Shown piece by piece: positions 27,318 to 35,046 of a stretch of 64,000 nt of DNA. Position 1 is the first letter of the stretch, and each line of letters starts with the position of its first letter. The notes beneath the pieces are model-generated. The model ran no database searches, was not told where the DNA came from, and worked only from the letters and a program-made list of their open reading frames with translations. The stretch is from Stenotrophomonas hibiscicola ATCC 19867 (GTDB lineage: Bacteria > Pseudomonadota > Gammaproteobacteria > Xanthomonadales > Xanthomonadaceae). Where the stretch lies: the NCBI RefSeq assembly GCF_000382065.1, contig NZ_KB907501.1, positions 62,001 to 126,000 of the forward strand, written 5' to 3'. The translations under genes were made by a program, and so were the position numbers.

Positions 27318-27367
27318 CGGTGGGTGCCGACCGCCCCTGACGGTGGGTGCCGACCGTTGGTCGGCAC
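27314..27367. repeat. GTAG and GTGCCGACC palindrome cluster
   Basis: GTAG (27314-27317, containing the HAD gene stop), followed by two direct copies of CGGTGGGTGCCGACCG (27318-27333 and 27341-27356). The second runs into the palindrome GTGCCGACCGTTGGTCGGCAC (27347-27367). Confidence 0.7.
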
Positions 27368-27378
27368 GCCTGCCCCCA

Positions 27379-28587
27379 TCACACCCGCCCGAACACCAGC
27401 GCGGCGTTGGTGCCACCGAAGCCGAAGCTGTTGGACATCACCGTGTCCAGCGTCTGCGCGCGGCTTTCGCGCAGGATCGGGAAGCTCTCCACCTTCGGGT
27501 CCAGTTCGCCGATGTTGGCCGAACCGGCAACGAAGCCATCGCGCATCATCAGCAGGCAGTAGATCGCCTCGTGCACGCTGGCCGCACCCAGCGAATGGCC
27601 GGACAGCGCCTTGGTCGAGGACAGCGGCGGCACCGCATCGCCGAACACTTCGCGGATGGCGTTGAGCTCGGTGACGTCGCCCAGCGGCGTGGAGGTGCCG
27701 TGGGTGTTGAGGTAATCCAGCGGGCGATCGACGCCCTGCAGTGCCATCTTCATGCAGCGCACCGCGCCTTCACCGGACGGGGCGACCATGTCGGCGCCGT
27801 CGGAGGTCACGCCATAGCCGATCAGTTCGGCATGGATGCGCGCGCCGCGCGCAACGGCGTGGTCGTAGTCCTCCAGCACCAGCATGCCACCACCGCCGGC
27901 GATGACGAAGCCGTCGCGGTCCTTGTCGTACGGGCGCGAGGCGCTGGCCGGGGTCTCGTTGAAGCTGGTCGACAGCGCGCCCATCGCATCGAACATCACG
28001 CTCATCGACCAGTGCAGGTCTTCGCCGCCACCGGCGAACATGATGTCCTGCGCGCCATGGCGGATCATGTCCGCGGCGGCGCCGATGCAGTGCGCCGAGG
28101 TCGCGCAGGCGGCCGACAACGAATAGCTGACGCCCTTGATCTGGTAGGCGGTGGCCAGGCAGGCCGAGACCGTCGAGCACATCGTGCGCGGCACCATGTA
28201 CGGGCCGACCTTGCGCACACCACGTTCGCGCAGCAGGTCGACCGCGCCGATCTGCCATTCGCTGGAGCCGCCACCGGAACCGGCGATCAGGCCGGTGCGC
28301 AGGCTGCTGACCTGCTCGGCGCTGAGCCCGGCATCGGCGATGGCATCGCGCATGGCCAGGTAGGCGAAGGCCGCCGCGTCGCTCATGAAGCGCTTCTGCT
28401 TGCGGTCGATCAGCGCCTCCAGATCGAGGTCGACACGACCGCCGACCTGGCTGCGCAGGCCCGCTTCGGCGTGGTCGGCCAGGGCGGTGATGCCCGAGCG
28501 CCCTTCGCGCAGCGCGGCCGAAACGGTATCCAGATCATTGCCGAGGCAGGAGGTGATGCCCATGCCGGTGATGACGACGCGACGCAT
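27379..28587 (-). CDS. fabB: beta-ketoacyl-ACP synthase I
   Basis: 402 residues. The thiolase-fold Cys-His-His triad is visible: nucleophile in [11 protein letters not shown] near residue 160, then [11 protein letters not shown] and [10 protein letters not shown]. FabB elongates acyl chains, including the cis-unsaturated intermediate made by FabA, and so is needed for unsaturated fatty acids in this pathway. It overlaps fabA by a 4-nt ATGA junction. Length and motifs are standard. Confidence 0.95.
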   Translation of the reverse strand: MRRVVITGMGITSCLGNDLDTVSAALREGRSGITALADHAEAGLRSQVGGRVDLDLEALIDRKQKRFMSDAAAFAYLAMRDAIADAGLSAEQVSSLRTGLIAGSGGGSSEWQIGAVDLLRERGVRKVGPYMVPRTMCSTVSACLATAYQIKGVSYSLSAACATSAHCIGAAADMIRHGAQDIMFAGGGEDLHWSMSVMFDAMGALSTSFNETPASASRPYDKDRDGFVIAGGGGMLVLEDYDHAVARGARIHAELIGYGVTSDGADMVAPSGEGAVRCMKMALQGVDRPLDYLNTHGTSTPLGDVTELNAIREVFGDAVPPLSSTKALSGHSLGAASVHEAIYCLLMMRDGFVAGSANIGELDPKVESFPILRESRAQTLDTVMSNSFGFGGTNAALVFGRV

Positions 28588-29102
28588 CAGAAGCTCCCGG
28601 TTTCGGTGAACAGGCCGACGCGCAGGTCGCGGGCGCTGTAGATTTCGCGATCATCCACGTACATGCGGGCATCGGACTGGGCCATCACCAGCTTGCGGTT
28701 GATGACCCGGCTGATGTCGATCTCGTAGCGTACGAGCTTGGCGTCCGGCAGTACCTGGCCGGTGAACTTCACCTCGCCACAGCCCAGCGCGCGGCCCTTG
28801 CCGGGGGCGCCCAGCCAGGTCAGGAAGAAGCCGGTCAGCTGCCACATGGCATCCAGGCCCAGGCAGCCGGGCATCACCGGGTCGCCGATGAAGTGGCAGC
28901 CGAAGAACCACAGGTCCGGGCGGATATCCAGCTCGGCGCGTACCATGCCCTTGCCGTGCGGTCCGCCGTCCTCGTGGATGTCGGTGATGCGGTCGAACAT
29001 CAGCATCGGATCGTTGGGCAAACGGCCGGCGGCGGTGCCGAACAGTTCACCGCGTGCGCTGGCCAGCAGCTGTTCGCGGTTGAACGCGTGGAGACGGGTC
29101 AT
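28587..29102 (-). CDS. fabA: beta-hydroxydecanoyl-ACP dehydratase/isomerase
   Basis: 171 residues, hot-dog fold. The active-site His and Asp sit in [15 protein letters not shown] and LGLDAMWQL, the FabA arrangement. The enzyme dehydrates 3-hydroxydecanoyl-ACP and isomerises the product to cis-3-decenoyl-ACP. ATG 29102 is chosen over an in-frame TTG at 29111. fabA and fabB form an overlapping two-gene operon divergent from dinB. A 10-bp-periodic repeat of CAACCGTA upstream may be regulatory. Confidence 0.95.
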   Translation of the reverse strand: MTRLHAFNREQLLASARGELFGTAAGRLPNDPMLMFDRITDIHEDGGPHGKGMVRAELDIRPDLWFFGCHFIGDPVMPGCLGLDAMWQLTGFFLTWLGAPGKGRALGCGEVKFTGQVLPDAKLVRYEIDISRVINRKLVMAQSDARMYVDDREIYSARDLRVGLFTETGSF

Positions 29103-29181
29103 GAAGCACAATCCTGGAAGCGGGGAAACAGGGAAACAAGCGTTCGAGGATGCCCGTGGAAACTGCGCCGATCAAACATTT

Positions 29182-29199
29182 CAACCGTACGCAACCGTA
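29182..29199. promoter_or_regulatory. direct repeat upstream of fabAB
   Basis: CAACCGTA occurs at 29182-29189 and again at 29192-29199, one helical turn apart, in the 191-bp divergent region between fabA and dinB. It sits in an AT-richer patch and could be an operator for a fatty-acid regulator. No regulator is identified. Confidence 0.35.
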
Positions 29200-29293
29200 G
29201 TGTTTTCAATGGAATACGCGCATCCTGTTGATGTGCAACGACCATACTTCGGCGTGTGGCCCGTTCGGCACGCCCCCGCCCTTTCCGCCTGAC

Positions 29294-30364
29294 ATGACCG
29301 GACTGCGCAAGATCATCCACGTCGACATGGACGCGTTCTACGCGTCGGTGGAGCAGCGCGACGATCCGTCACTGCGCGGCAAGCCGGTGGTTGTGGCATG
29401 GCGCGGCGCGCGCTCGGTGGTGTGTGCGGCGTCCTACGAGGCACGCGTGTTCGGCGTGCGTTCGGCGATGCCGGCGCTGCGCGCCGAACGCCTGTGTCCG
29501 GACGCGATCTTCGTGCCGCCTGACTTTGCACGTTACAAGGCGGTGTCACGCCAGGTGCGCGAGATCTTCCTGCGCCACACCGACCTGGTCGAGCCGTTGT
29601 CGCTGGACGAGGCCTACCTGGACGTGACCGAGCCGAAGAGCGGCATCGAACTGGCCACCGACATCGCCCGCACCATCCGTGCGCAGATCCGTGAGGAGAC
29701 GAACCTGACCGCTTCAGCCGGGATCGCGCCGAACAAGTTCCTGGCCAAGATCGCTTCGGACTGGCGCAAGCCCGATGGCCAGTTCGTGATTCCACCGCAG
29801 CGGGTGGACGCGTTCCTGCTGCCGCTGCCGGTGAACCGGGTGCCCGGCGTCGGCAAGGTGATGGAAGGCAAACTTGCCGCGCGTGGCATTGTCACCTGCG
29901 GCGACCTGCGGCAGTGGTCCCTGGTCGACCTGGAAGAGGCGTTCGGCAGTTTCGGCCGCAGCCTGTACAACCGTGCACGCGGCGTCGACGAGCGGCCGGT
30001 GGAACCGGACCAGCAGGTACAGTCGATCTCCTCGGAGGACACCTTTGCCGAGGACCTGCTGCTGGAAGACCTGGGCGAGGCGATCGTGCAACTGGCGGAG
30101 AAGACCTGGAATGCCACGCGCAAGACCGAGCGCGTCGGCCACACCGTGGTGCTGAAGCTGAAGACCGCGCAGTTCCGCATCCTCACCCGCAGCTTCACCC
30201 CGGAGCGCCCGCCGGAATCGATGGAAGAACTGCGCGACATCGCGCTGGCCCTGCGCGCCCGCGTCGACCTGCCGGCGGAGACCCGTTACCGCCTGGTCGG
30301 CGTCGGCTTGGGTGGCTTCCGCGAAAAGGAACCGGTGGTGCAGGGGGAATTGTTCGAGCACTGA
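29294..30364 (+). CDS. dinB: DNA polymerase IV (translesion)
   Basis: 356 residues. Y-family catalytic motifs are present: IIHVDMDAFYASVEQRD at the N-terminus, and SLDEAYLDVT with the metal-binding Asp-Glu pair. The helix-hairpin-helix NRVPGVGKVMEGKL and the little-finger domain follow. The C-terminus VVQGELFEH carries a beta-clamp-binding QxxLF motif. The enzyme extends stalled or mismatched ends without proofreading. The frame is open upstream to 29228, but ATG 29294 matches family length. I see no clear SOS box before it. Confidence 0.95.
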   Translation: MTGLRKIIHVDMDAFYASVEQRDDPSLRGKPVVVAWRGARSVVCAASYEARVFGVRSAMPALRAERLCPDAIFVPPDFARYKAVSRQVREIFLRHTDLVEPLSLDEAYLDVTEPKSGIELATDIARTIRAQIREETNLTASAGIAPNKFLAKIASDWRKPDGQFVIPPQRVDAFLLPLPVNRVPGVGKVMEGKLAARGIVTCGDLRQWSLVDLEEAFGSFGRSLYNRARGVDERPVEPDQQVQSISSEDTFAEDLLLEDLGEAIVQLAEKTWNATRKTERVGHTVVLKLKTAQFRILTRSFTPERPPESMEELRDIALALRARVDLPAETRYRLVGVGLGGFREKEPVVQGELFEH

Positions 30365-30372
30365 TCATTGCC

Positions 30373-30393
30373 GTGCCGACCAACGGTCGGCAC
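30373..30393. repeat. GTGCCGACC palindrome after dinB
   Basis: GTGCCGACCAACGGTCGGCAC is a 9-bp perfect stem. It is the same hairpin type as at 27347-27367 and lies 8 bases after the dinB stop. Confidence 0.7.
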
Positions 30394-30437
30394 CCACCAA
30401 CAGCAGCAGGTTCCATCAGCAGCAGGAAACTGTCGAA

Positions 30438-30539
30438 GGCGGGGTGGGGCCGGTTGCGGGGGCGTGAGCCGCATGGATGCGGCGACCGAGCTTACATGGA
30501 CGTACTTGCAGCGTCCCCCGCAACCGGACCCACCTCGCC
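30438..30539 (+). repeat. variable-stem element, family 1, copy A
   Basis: Outer stem 30438-30462 pairs with 30515-30539 at 23 of 25 positions plus one wobble. The enclosed core is 30463-30514, exactly 52 nt, and aligns without gaps to the cores of the other four copies. It contains hairpin GCCGCA-TGGA-TGCGGC and a small stem TAC/GTA. The flanks hold GGAAACTGTCGA on the left and a TTGCTG/TTGCTT hexamer tract on the right. It is intergenic, and no open reading frame fits. Confidence 0.85.
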
Positions 30540-30597
30540 ATCCCACGGATAGCCAGCTGTTGCTGTTGCTTCGGCTGTTGCCGTTGCATTGAGCAGG

Positions 30598-30616
30598 TGC
30601 AGGGCGCAGCCCTGCA
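30598..30616 (+). repeat. trailing hairpin of the family-1 unit
   Basis: TGCAGGGC-GCA-GCCCTGCA, preceded by GTTGCATTGAGCAGG. The same hairpin follows copy C (60605-60623) and, in reverse orientation, copy B (60133-60151). It therefore seems part of a composite repeat of about 180 bp. On the plus strand it is followed by AAAAG, not a U-run. Confidence 0.65.
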
Positions 30617-30633
30617 AAAGAAAACTCCCTACC

Positions 30634-31545
30634 TCATGGCCACTGCATCTCGCCCTTGGCCACCTTCGCGCTCAGCTCCAGCGATGCGACGCCATCCAGC
30701 TTCGGGTAGCGCGACTGCATTGCCTGCACCAGCGCCGCACTGTCCTTCGCCTTTGCCGCTTCGATATCGAACGTGCGGATGTAGTCCGCAGTGAAGCGCA
30801 GTGCACTGGCATCCAGCGCCGCACCTGGCGCGTAGTGCCCCGGCACCACCACCTTCGGCTTCAGCGCCTGCAGCTGCTGCAGGGTCTGCAGCCAGTCGGC
30901 ATGTGACTTCGGCGTCTGCGTGTCGGCCATCCACACGTGCTCGCCCGCCACCACCGGAATGCCACCGACGATCGCGCGCAGCGACGGCACCCACAGCACG
31001 GTGCGGTCCGGGGTCGGTCCGTCCAGGCCGATCAGCGGCAGGCGCTGGCCTTCCAGTTGCAGGGCATCGCCCTCCAGCACCTGCGGCAGCACGATGCGCG
31101 CGGGCACGTCGGCAGCCATCTTCGGGCCCCAGTAGGCCAGCTTGCCGGCCTGTGTCTGCTGGATGTGGGCAACGGTCTGCGCGGTAGCGACGATGCGCGC
31201 CTGCGGGAACGCATCCTGCAGCGTGGCCAGGCCGAAGTAGTAGTCCGGATCGCCGTGGCTGATATAGATCGTGGTCAACTGCTTGCCGCTGGCGCGGATC
31301 AGCTCGACCAGTTTGCGCGCGTCGCTGGCACCGAACTGCGCATTGACCAGGATCGCGTCGTGGCGGCCTTCGATCAGCACCGAGGACACCGGGAACATTG
31401 CCTGCGGGCCGGGATGGAAGGTCTGCAGGTGCAGTTGGGATTTCGTCGCGGTGGTCGGCGCCGCGGTGGCCGGTGCGGCCAGCAGCGGCGCACTGGTGAA
31501 AGTGGCGGCCAGGGCGAGGGGAAGCAGCAGGGCAGCGGTACGCAT
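30634..31545 (-). CDS. secreted metallo-beta-lactamase-fold protein with altered metal motif
   Basis: 303 residues, with a signal peptide (about 1-23, cleaved after LLA-A). The MBL fold is visible in SVLIEGRHDAILVNAQFG and VVVPGHYAPG. The usual metal motif HxHxDH reads ISHGDPDYYFG, so two of the histidines are replaced. The protein may therefore bind one metal or use different ligands. It should sit in the periplasm. ATG 31545 begins the signal peptide; the frame is open further upstream, but nothing there looks coding. Substrate unknown. It is flanked by SMAG repeats and read alone. Confidence 0.82.
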   Translation of the reverse strand: MRTAALLLPLALAATFTSAPLLAAPATAAPTTATKSQLHLQTFHPGPQAMFPVSSVLIEGRHDAILVNAQFGASDARKLVELIRASGKQLTTIYISHGDPDYYFGLATLQDAFPQARIVATAQTVAHIQQTQAGKLAYWGPKMAADVPARIVLPQVLEGDALQLEGQRLPLIGLDGPTPDRTVLWVPSLRAIVGGIPVVAGEHVWMADTQTPKSHADWLQTLQQLQALKPKVVVPGHYAPGAALDASALRFTADYIRTFDIEAAKAKDSAALVQAMQSRYPKLDGVASLELSAKVAKGEMQWP

Positions 31546-31559
31546 GGGAATTCCTTGTC

Positions 31560-31722
31560 TAGAGCCGGGCCAATGCCCGGCTGCATGTTCGCGTAGAGCC
31601 GAGCGCGGGCTATGCCGGGCGTCCTTGCCCGGCCCCCTACGGGCCGTCGCAAGCGATGTTGGCAACGGCTCCTGCCGTTGCCTTCGGCTCTACAGGGAGG
31701 TAGCGCCGGGCCATGCCCGGCG
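31560..31722. repeat. cluster of SMAG-type palindromes
   Basis: AGAGCCGGGCCAATGCCCGGCT near 31561, GTAGAGCCGAGCGCGGGC near 31593, a GCAACGGCTCCTGCCGTTGC hairpin near 31663, and GTAG + GCGCCGGGCCATGCCCGGCG at 31700-31722. The 187-bp gap has no gene. Confidence 0.75.
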
Positions 31723-31732
31723 GACGGCATGA

Positions 31733-32371
31733 TCAATACGCTGCCGTGATGATCTGCTTCGGGTACTTGTGCGCTTCCAGCTCGGCGACGAACGCGGCGC
31801 CGTAGTCGGCATAACTGATGCGGCTGTGGCCGCTGGCGTCGGCCAGGAAGGCCCTGGGCTGCACGCGGTAATGGCCACGCTCTTCGCCCGGGCCGATTTC
31901 GGCGGCCGGCGAGAAGAAGGTCCAGTCCAGGTCGTCCACCACCTGCAGTCGATTGAAGGCTTCTCGATGGGCCAGCGCGTATGGCTTGTAGGCCTCCGGG
32001 AAGGTGGGGGTATCGACCAGCTGCACGCCGGGTGCGACTTCCAGGCTGCCGGCACCGCCGACCACCACCAGGCGCGGTACACCTGCCTTGCGCGCGGCCG
32101 CGGCCAGCTGTGCGGCCACCTCGCCGACGCGGCCGATGTCATCGCCCGGGCGTGGGCCGTAGGCGCTGGCCAGCACGTCGTGGCCGGCGATGGCGGCGAC
32201 CAGCGCGTCCTGGTCATTCAGCGAGGCGACCACCGGATGGGCGCCGGTCAGTTCGGCCGGAAGATCCTGCGCGCTGCGCACGATGACAGTGAGTTCGTGG
32301 CCGTTCGCCAGCGCGTGGCGGGCGATCTGGCGGCCGATGTTGCCGGTGGAACCGACGAGGGCGATCTTCAT
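31733..32371 (-). CDS. NAD(P)-binding atypical SDR/isomerase-like reductase
   Basis: 212 residues. The N-terminal dinucleotide motif KIALVGSTGNIGRQIARHAL and VVVGGAGSLEVAPG place it with the YwnB/NmrA-like group of NAD(P)-binding proteins. These have a GxxGxxG motif but lack the classical YxxxK of short-chain dehydrogenases. Its activity is unknown. It diverges from the LysR gene at 32478, with 106 bp between them, and is probably that regulator's target. GGAGTCC lies before the ATG. Confidence 0.85.
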   Translation of the reverse strand: MKIALVGSTGNIGRQIARHALANGHELTVIVRSAQDLPAELTGAHPVVASLNDQDALVAAIAGHDVLASAYGPRPGDDIGRVGEVAAQLAAAARKAGVPRLVVVGGAGSLEVAPGVQLVDTPTFPEAYKPYALAHREAFNRLQVVDDLDWTFFSPAAEIGPGEERGHYRVQPRAFLADASGHSRISYADYGAAFVAELEAHKYPKQIITAAY

Positions 32372-32477
32372 GGCAGGACTCCGTGGGGCGGTGTGGGGGG
32401 GACGCGGCCACTGTAGGCCGCTGCAGTCGCTCGAAAAACAGCGTATAACGCGCTTGTTTGTTGCATGGAGCGAGCAT

Positions 32478-33407
32478 ATGGACCGATTGACCGCCATGAC
32501 CGTGTTCGTCGAGGTGGCCGAGCGCGGCAGCCTGACCGCAGCGGCAGAGGTGCTGGACATGTCACGGGCGATGGTCAGCCGTTACCTGGCCGAGGTCGAG
32601 GGTTGGCTGGGCGCGCGCCTGCTGCACCGGACCACACGGCGGGTCAGCCTGACCGGCCCCGGCGAAGCGGCGCTGGCGCGCTTCCGGCAGATGCTGGCGA
32701 TAAGTGAGGAACTGCAGGGCGAGCTGGCCAGCGATGATCCCGAACCGCACGGCACGCTGCGGGTGACCGCCAGCGTGTCGTTCGGGCAGAGCCACCTGGC
32801 ACGAGCGGTGGCCGGTTTCGTCGCGCGCCATCCTGCCGCGCGCATCGAACTGCTGCTGGTCGACCGCACCGTGAACCTGGTGGAAGAACGGGTGGACCTG
32901 GCCGTGCGCATCGCGCGCCAGATCGATCCCAGCCTGATCGCACGGCGGCTGGCGACCTGCCGCTCGGTGCTGTGCGCGACGCCGTCCTACCTGGAGGCGC
33001 GCGGTACGCCAACCGCTCCCGAACACCTGGCCGCGCACAACTGCCTGACCCACCACTACGTCGGCAAGAGCCTGTGGCAGCTGCACCGCGATGGCCGTTC
33101 GCTGTCGGTGGCTGTGGGCGGCAACATCAGTGCCAACGAGGCATCGCTGCTGCTGGAGGCGGTGCGGGCCGGTGCCGGTATCGCCATGCTGCCGACCTAC
33201 CAGGTGGCGCCGATGCTGCGCAGTGGCGAACTGGTCGAACTGCTGCCCGAATTCAGTCTGGACGAGCTCGGCATTCATGCCGTGTACGCATCACGGCGAC
33301 AGCAGCCCGCTATCATGCGGCGATTCCTGGACTTCCTGGGCGAGTGCTTCGCCGGCCCGGCCTTCCAGGATCTGGATTGGCGCCCGCCGGGCACGGAGGA
33401 CACATGA
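32478..33407 (+). CDS. LysR-family transcriptional regulator
   Basis: 309 residues. The winged helix-turn-helix lies at 1-62 (AMTVFVEVAERGSLTAAAE, then LLHRTTRRVSLT), followed by a periplasmic-binding-like effector domain. It belongs to the CrgA-like group, like the regulator at 8942. It is divergent from the NAD(P)-binding reductase and overlaps the methyltransferase gene downstream by four bases (ATGA). The gap contains AAACAGCG and CGCTTGTTT in near-dyad arrangement around 32440-32462. The inducer is unknown. Confidence 0.9.
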   Translation: MDRLTAMTVFVEVAERGSLTAAAEVLDMSRAMVSRYLAEVEGWLGARLLHRTTRRVSLTGPGEAALARFRQMLAISEELQGELASDDPEPHGTLRVTASVSFGQSHLARAVAGFVARHPAARIELLLVDRTVNLVEERVDLAVRIARQIDPSLIARRLATCRSVLCATPSYLEARGTPTAPEHLAAHNCLTHHYVGKSLWQLHRDGRSLSVAVGGNISANEASLLLEAVRAGAGIAMLPTYQVAPMLRSGELVELLPEFSLDELGIHAVYASRRQQPAIMRRFLDFLGECFAGPAFQDLDWRPPGTEDT

Positions 33408-34195
33408 ACCATGGACAGGCCTTGATCGACCACAACCGTGCTGCCTGGGACCGCCAGGCCAGTGAAGCGCGCGAATGGTCGCGCCCGGTGGAAAGCTCAA
33501 CGATTGCTGCCGCGCGCGCAGGCCGCTGGCAGGTGCACTTGACGCCGCGCGCGTTGCCGCTGGACTGGATGGGCGACGTGCGCGGCCGTCGCATCCTGTG
33601 CCTGGCCTCGGGTGGTGGCCAACAGGCACCGGTGCTTGCTGCCGCTGGCGCCGATGTCACCGTGTTCGACCTCTCCGACGGGCAGCTTGAACAGGACCGC
33701 GCGGTCGCCGCGCGCGATGGCCTGCAGCTGCGCACCGTGCAGGGTGACATGCGCGACCTGCACGTGTTTGCCAATGACAGTTTCGATGTGGTGTTCCACC
33801 CGATCTCGAACCTCTACGTCCCTGACGTGCGCCCGGTATGGACTGAATGCCGCCGCGTGCTGGCGCGCGATGGCATGCTGATGGCCAGTTTCTACAATCC
33901 GGTGCTGTTCGTGGGTGCGCGCGATCCGCAGCTGGATGCACAGGGCCTGATCCGTCCGCAGTACGCCATTCCCTATTCGGACCTGGAAGACCTGCCGCAA
34001 GCCGAACGCGAGGCGAAGCTGGCCCGTGGCGACGCATTGACCTTTGGCCACAGCCTGACCGAGCTGATTGGTGGCCAGCTGGATGCCGGCTTCGTCATCG
34101 ATCGCTTCATGGAAGACTGGCAGCCGCGGCCGCGCTTCCTGATCGACCGTTATCTTCCCACCTTCCTGGCCACCCGAGCGCGCCGGATCGGTTGA
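33404..34195 (+). CDS. class I SAM-dependent methyltransferase
   Basis: 263 residues. SAM motif I is RRILCLASGGGQQAPVLA, the acidic motif is VTVFDLSDGQLEQD, and QGDMRDLHVFANDSFDVVF is motif II/III, the Methyltransf_11 pattern. The LASGGGQQ variant and the PISNLYVPDV stretch are typical of a subgroup with unknown small-molecule substrate. It is co-translated with the LysR gene by an ATGA overlap. The ATG at 33404 has GGAGGACAC before it. Confidence 0.85.
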   Translation: MNHGQALIDHNRAAWDRQASEAREWSRPVESSTIAAARAGRWQVHLTPRALPLDWMGDVRGRRILCLASGGGQQAPVLAAAGADVTVFDLSDGQLEQDRAVAARDGLQLRTVQGDMRDLHVFANDSFDVVFHPISNLYVPDVRPVWTECRRVLARDGMLMASFYNPVLFVGARDPQLDAQGLIRPQYAIPYSDLEDLPQAEREAKLARGDALTFGHSLTELIGGQLDAGFVIDRFMEDWQPRPRFLIDRYLPTFLATRARRIG

Positions 34196-34258
34196 GGCGA
34201 ATCGGCGCGGAAACCAGCGGCGTACAATGGGGGGCCCACGTCGTGCAGGTGCCGTTCC

Positions 34259-34927
34259 TTGTCGTATCCCTATCCACTGGTCGTGTTCGACCTTGATGGC
34301 ACGCTGGTCGACAGCGCAGCTGATATCGCCGAAGCGCTGAACCGCACGCTGGAGGACATAGGCATGGCACGCGTGCCGGAAGCCACCGTGCTCGGCTGGA
34401 TCGGCGACGGTGTGCGCCGCCTGGTCGAACAGGCCGTGCATGCGGCAGGCCGCGAGGTCGACCTGGCCGAAGTGATGCCGGTGTTCATGGTTCACTACCG
34501 TGAATGCCTGCTGCGCAGCCCGCGCCTGTTCGATGGCGTGGCCGACGCACTGGCGCAGCTGCGCGCGCGCGACGTGCCACTGGCGATCTGCACCAACAAG
34601 CCCGAAGCACTGGTGCCGCCGCTGCTGCAGCACCTGGGCATTGGTGATGCGTTCGCGCTGATACTGGGCGGTGATTCGCTGCCGCAGCGCAAGCCCAGTG
34701 GCGAACCGCTGCGGCACATCGCCGCGCATTTCGCGCTGCCGGTGGAGGCGTGCCTGATGGTGGGAGATTCGTTGACCGACTACCGCGCCGCCGAAGATGC
34801 GGGCATGCCGATCGCGCTGGTGCGCTACGGCTATCCGCGCGGCCTGGACCTGGGCAGCGCGCACGCGGTGGCAGTGATCGACGACCTGCGTGAGTTGCCG
34901 GGGTTGGCCGCGGGCGTTCGGGCGTAG
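34259..34927 (+). CDS. gph: phosphoglycolate phosphatase
   Basis: 222 residues from a TTG start (AGGT lies about eight bases upstream; no ATG or GTG fits family length). HAD motifs: VVFDLDGTLVDS (motif I), ICTNKPEALV (motif II), QRKPSGEP (Lys) and MVGDSLTDYRAAEDA (motif III). Gph dephosphorylates 2-phosphoglycolate, for example from repair of oxidised DNA ends. The TAG stop is supplied by the GTAG of a SMAG repeat. It lies 63 bases after the methyltransferase gene on the same strand. Confidence 0.88.
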   Translation: MSYPYPLVVFDLDGTLVDSAADIAEALNRTLEDIGMARVPEATVLGWIGDGVRRLVEQAVHAAGREVDLAEVMPVFMVHYRECLLRSPRLFDGVADALAQLRARDVPLAICTNKPEALVPPLLQHLGIGDAFALILGGDSLPQRKPSGEPLRHIAAHFALPVEACLMVGDSLTDYRAAEDAGMPIALVRYGYPRGLDLGSAHAVAVIDDLRELPGLAAGVRA

Positions 34928-35040
34928 AGCCGAGCCCACGCTCGGCTGCTTCATTGCGTGAGCCGAGCATGGGCTCGGCTCTACAGTAGATCGACGCCAT
35001 GCGTCGATGGCATCAGGAGGCGCCGGGCGATGCCCGGCGC
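34924..35040. repeat. cluster of SMAG palindromes between gph and btuB
   Basis: GTAG + AGCCGAGCCCACGCTCGGCT (34924-34947, GTAG includes the gph stop), an inverted copy at 34961-34984, GTAG + ATCGACGCCATGCGTCGAT (34986-35008), and GCGCCGGGCGATGCCCGGCGC (about 35020-35040). Confidence 0.85.
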
Positions 35041-35046
35041 GCGCCT

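Noticed and set aside
34924..35040. Regularly repeated palindromes that might look like a CRISPR array
   Set aside because: There are no equal-length unique spacers and no cas genes; these are GTAG-headed palindromes in clusters.
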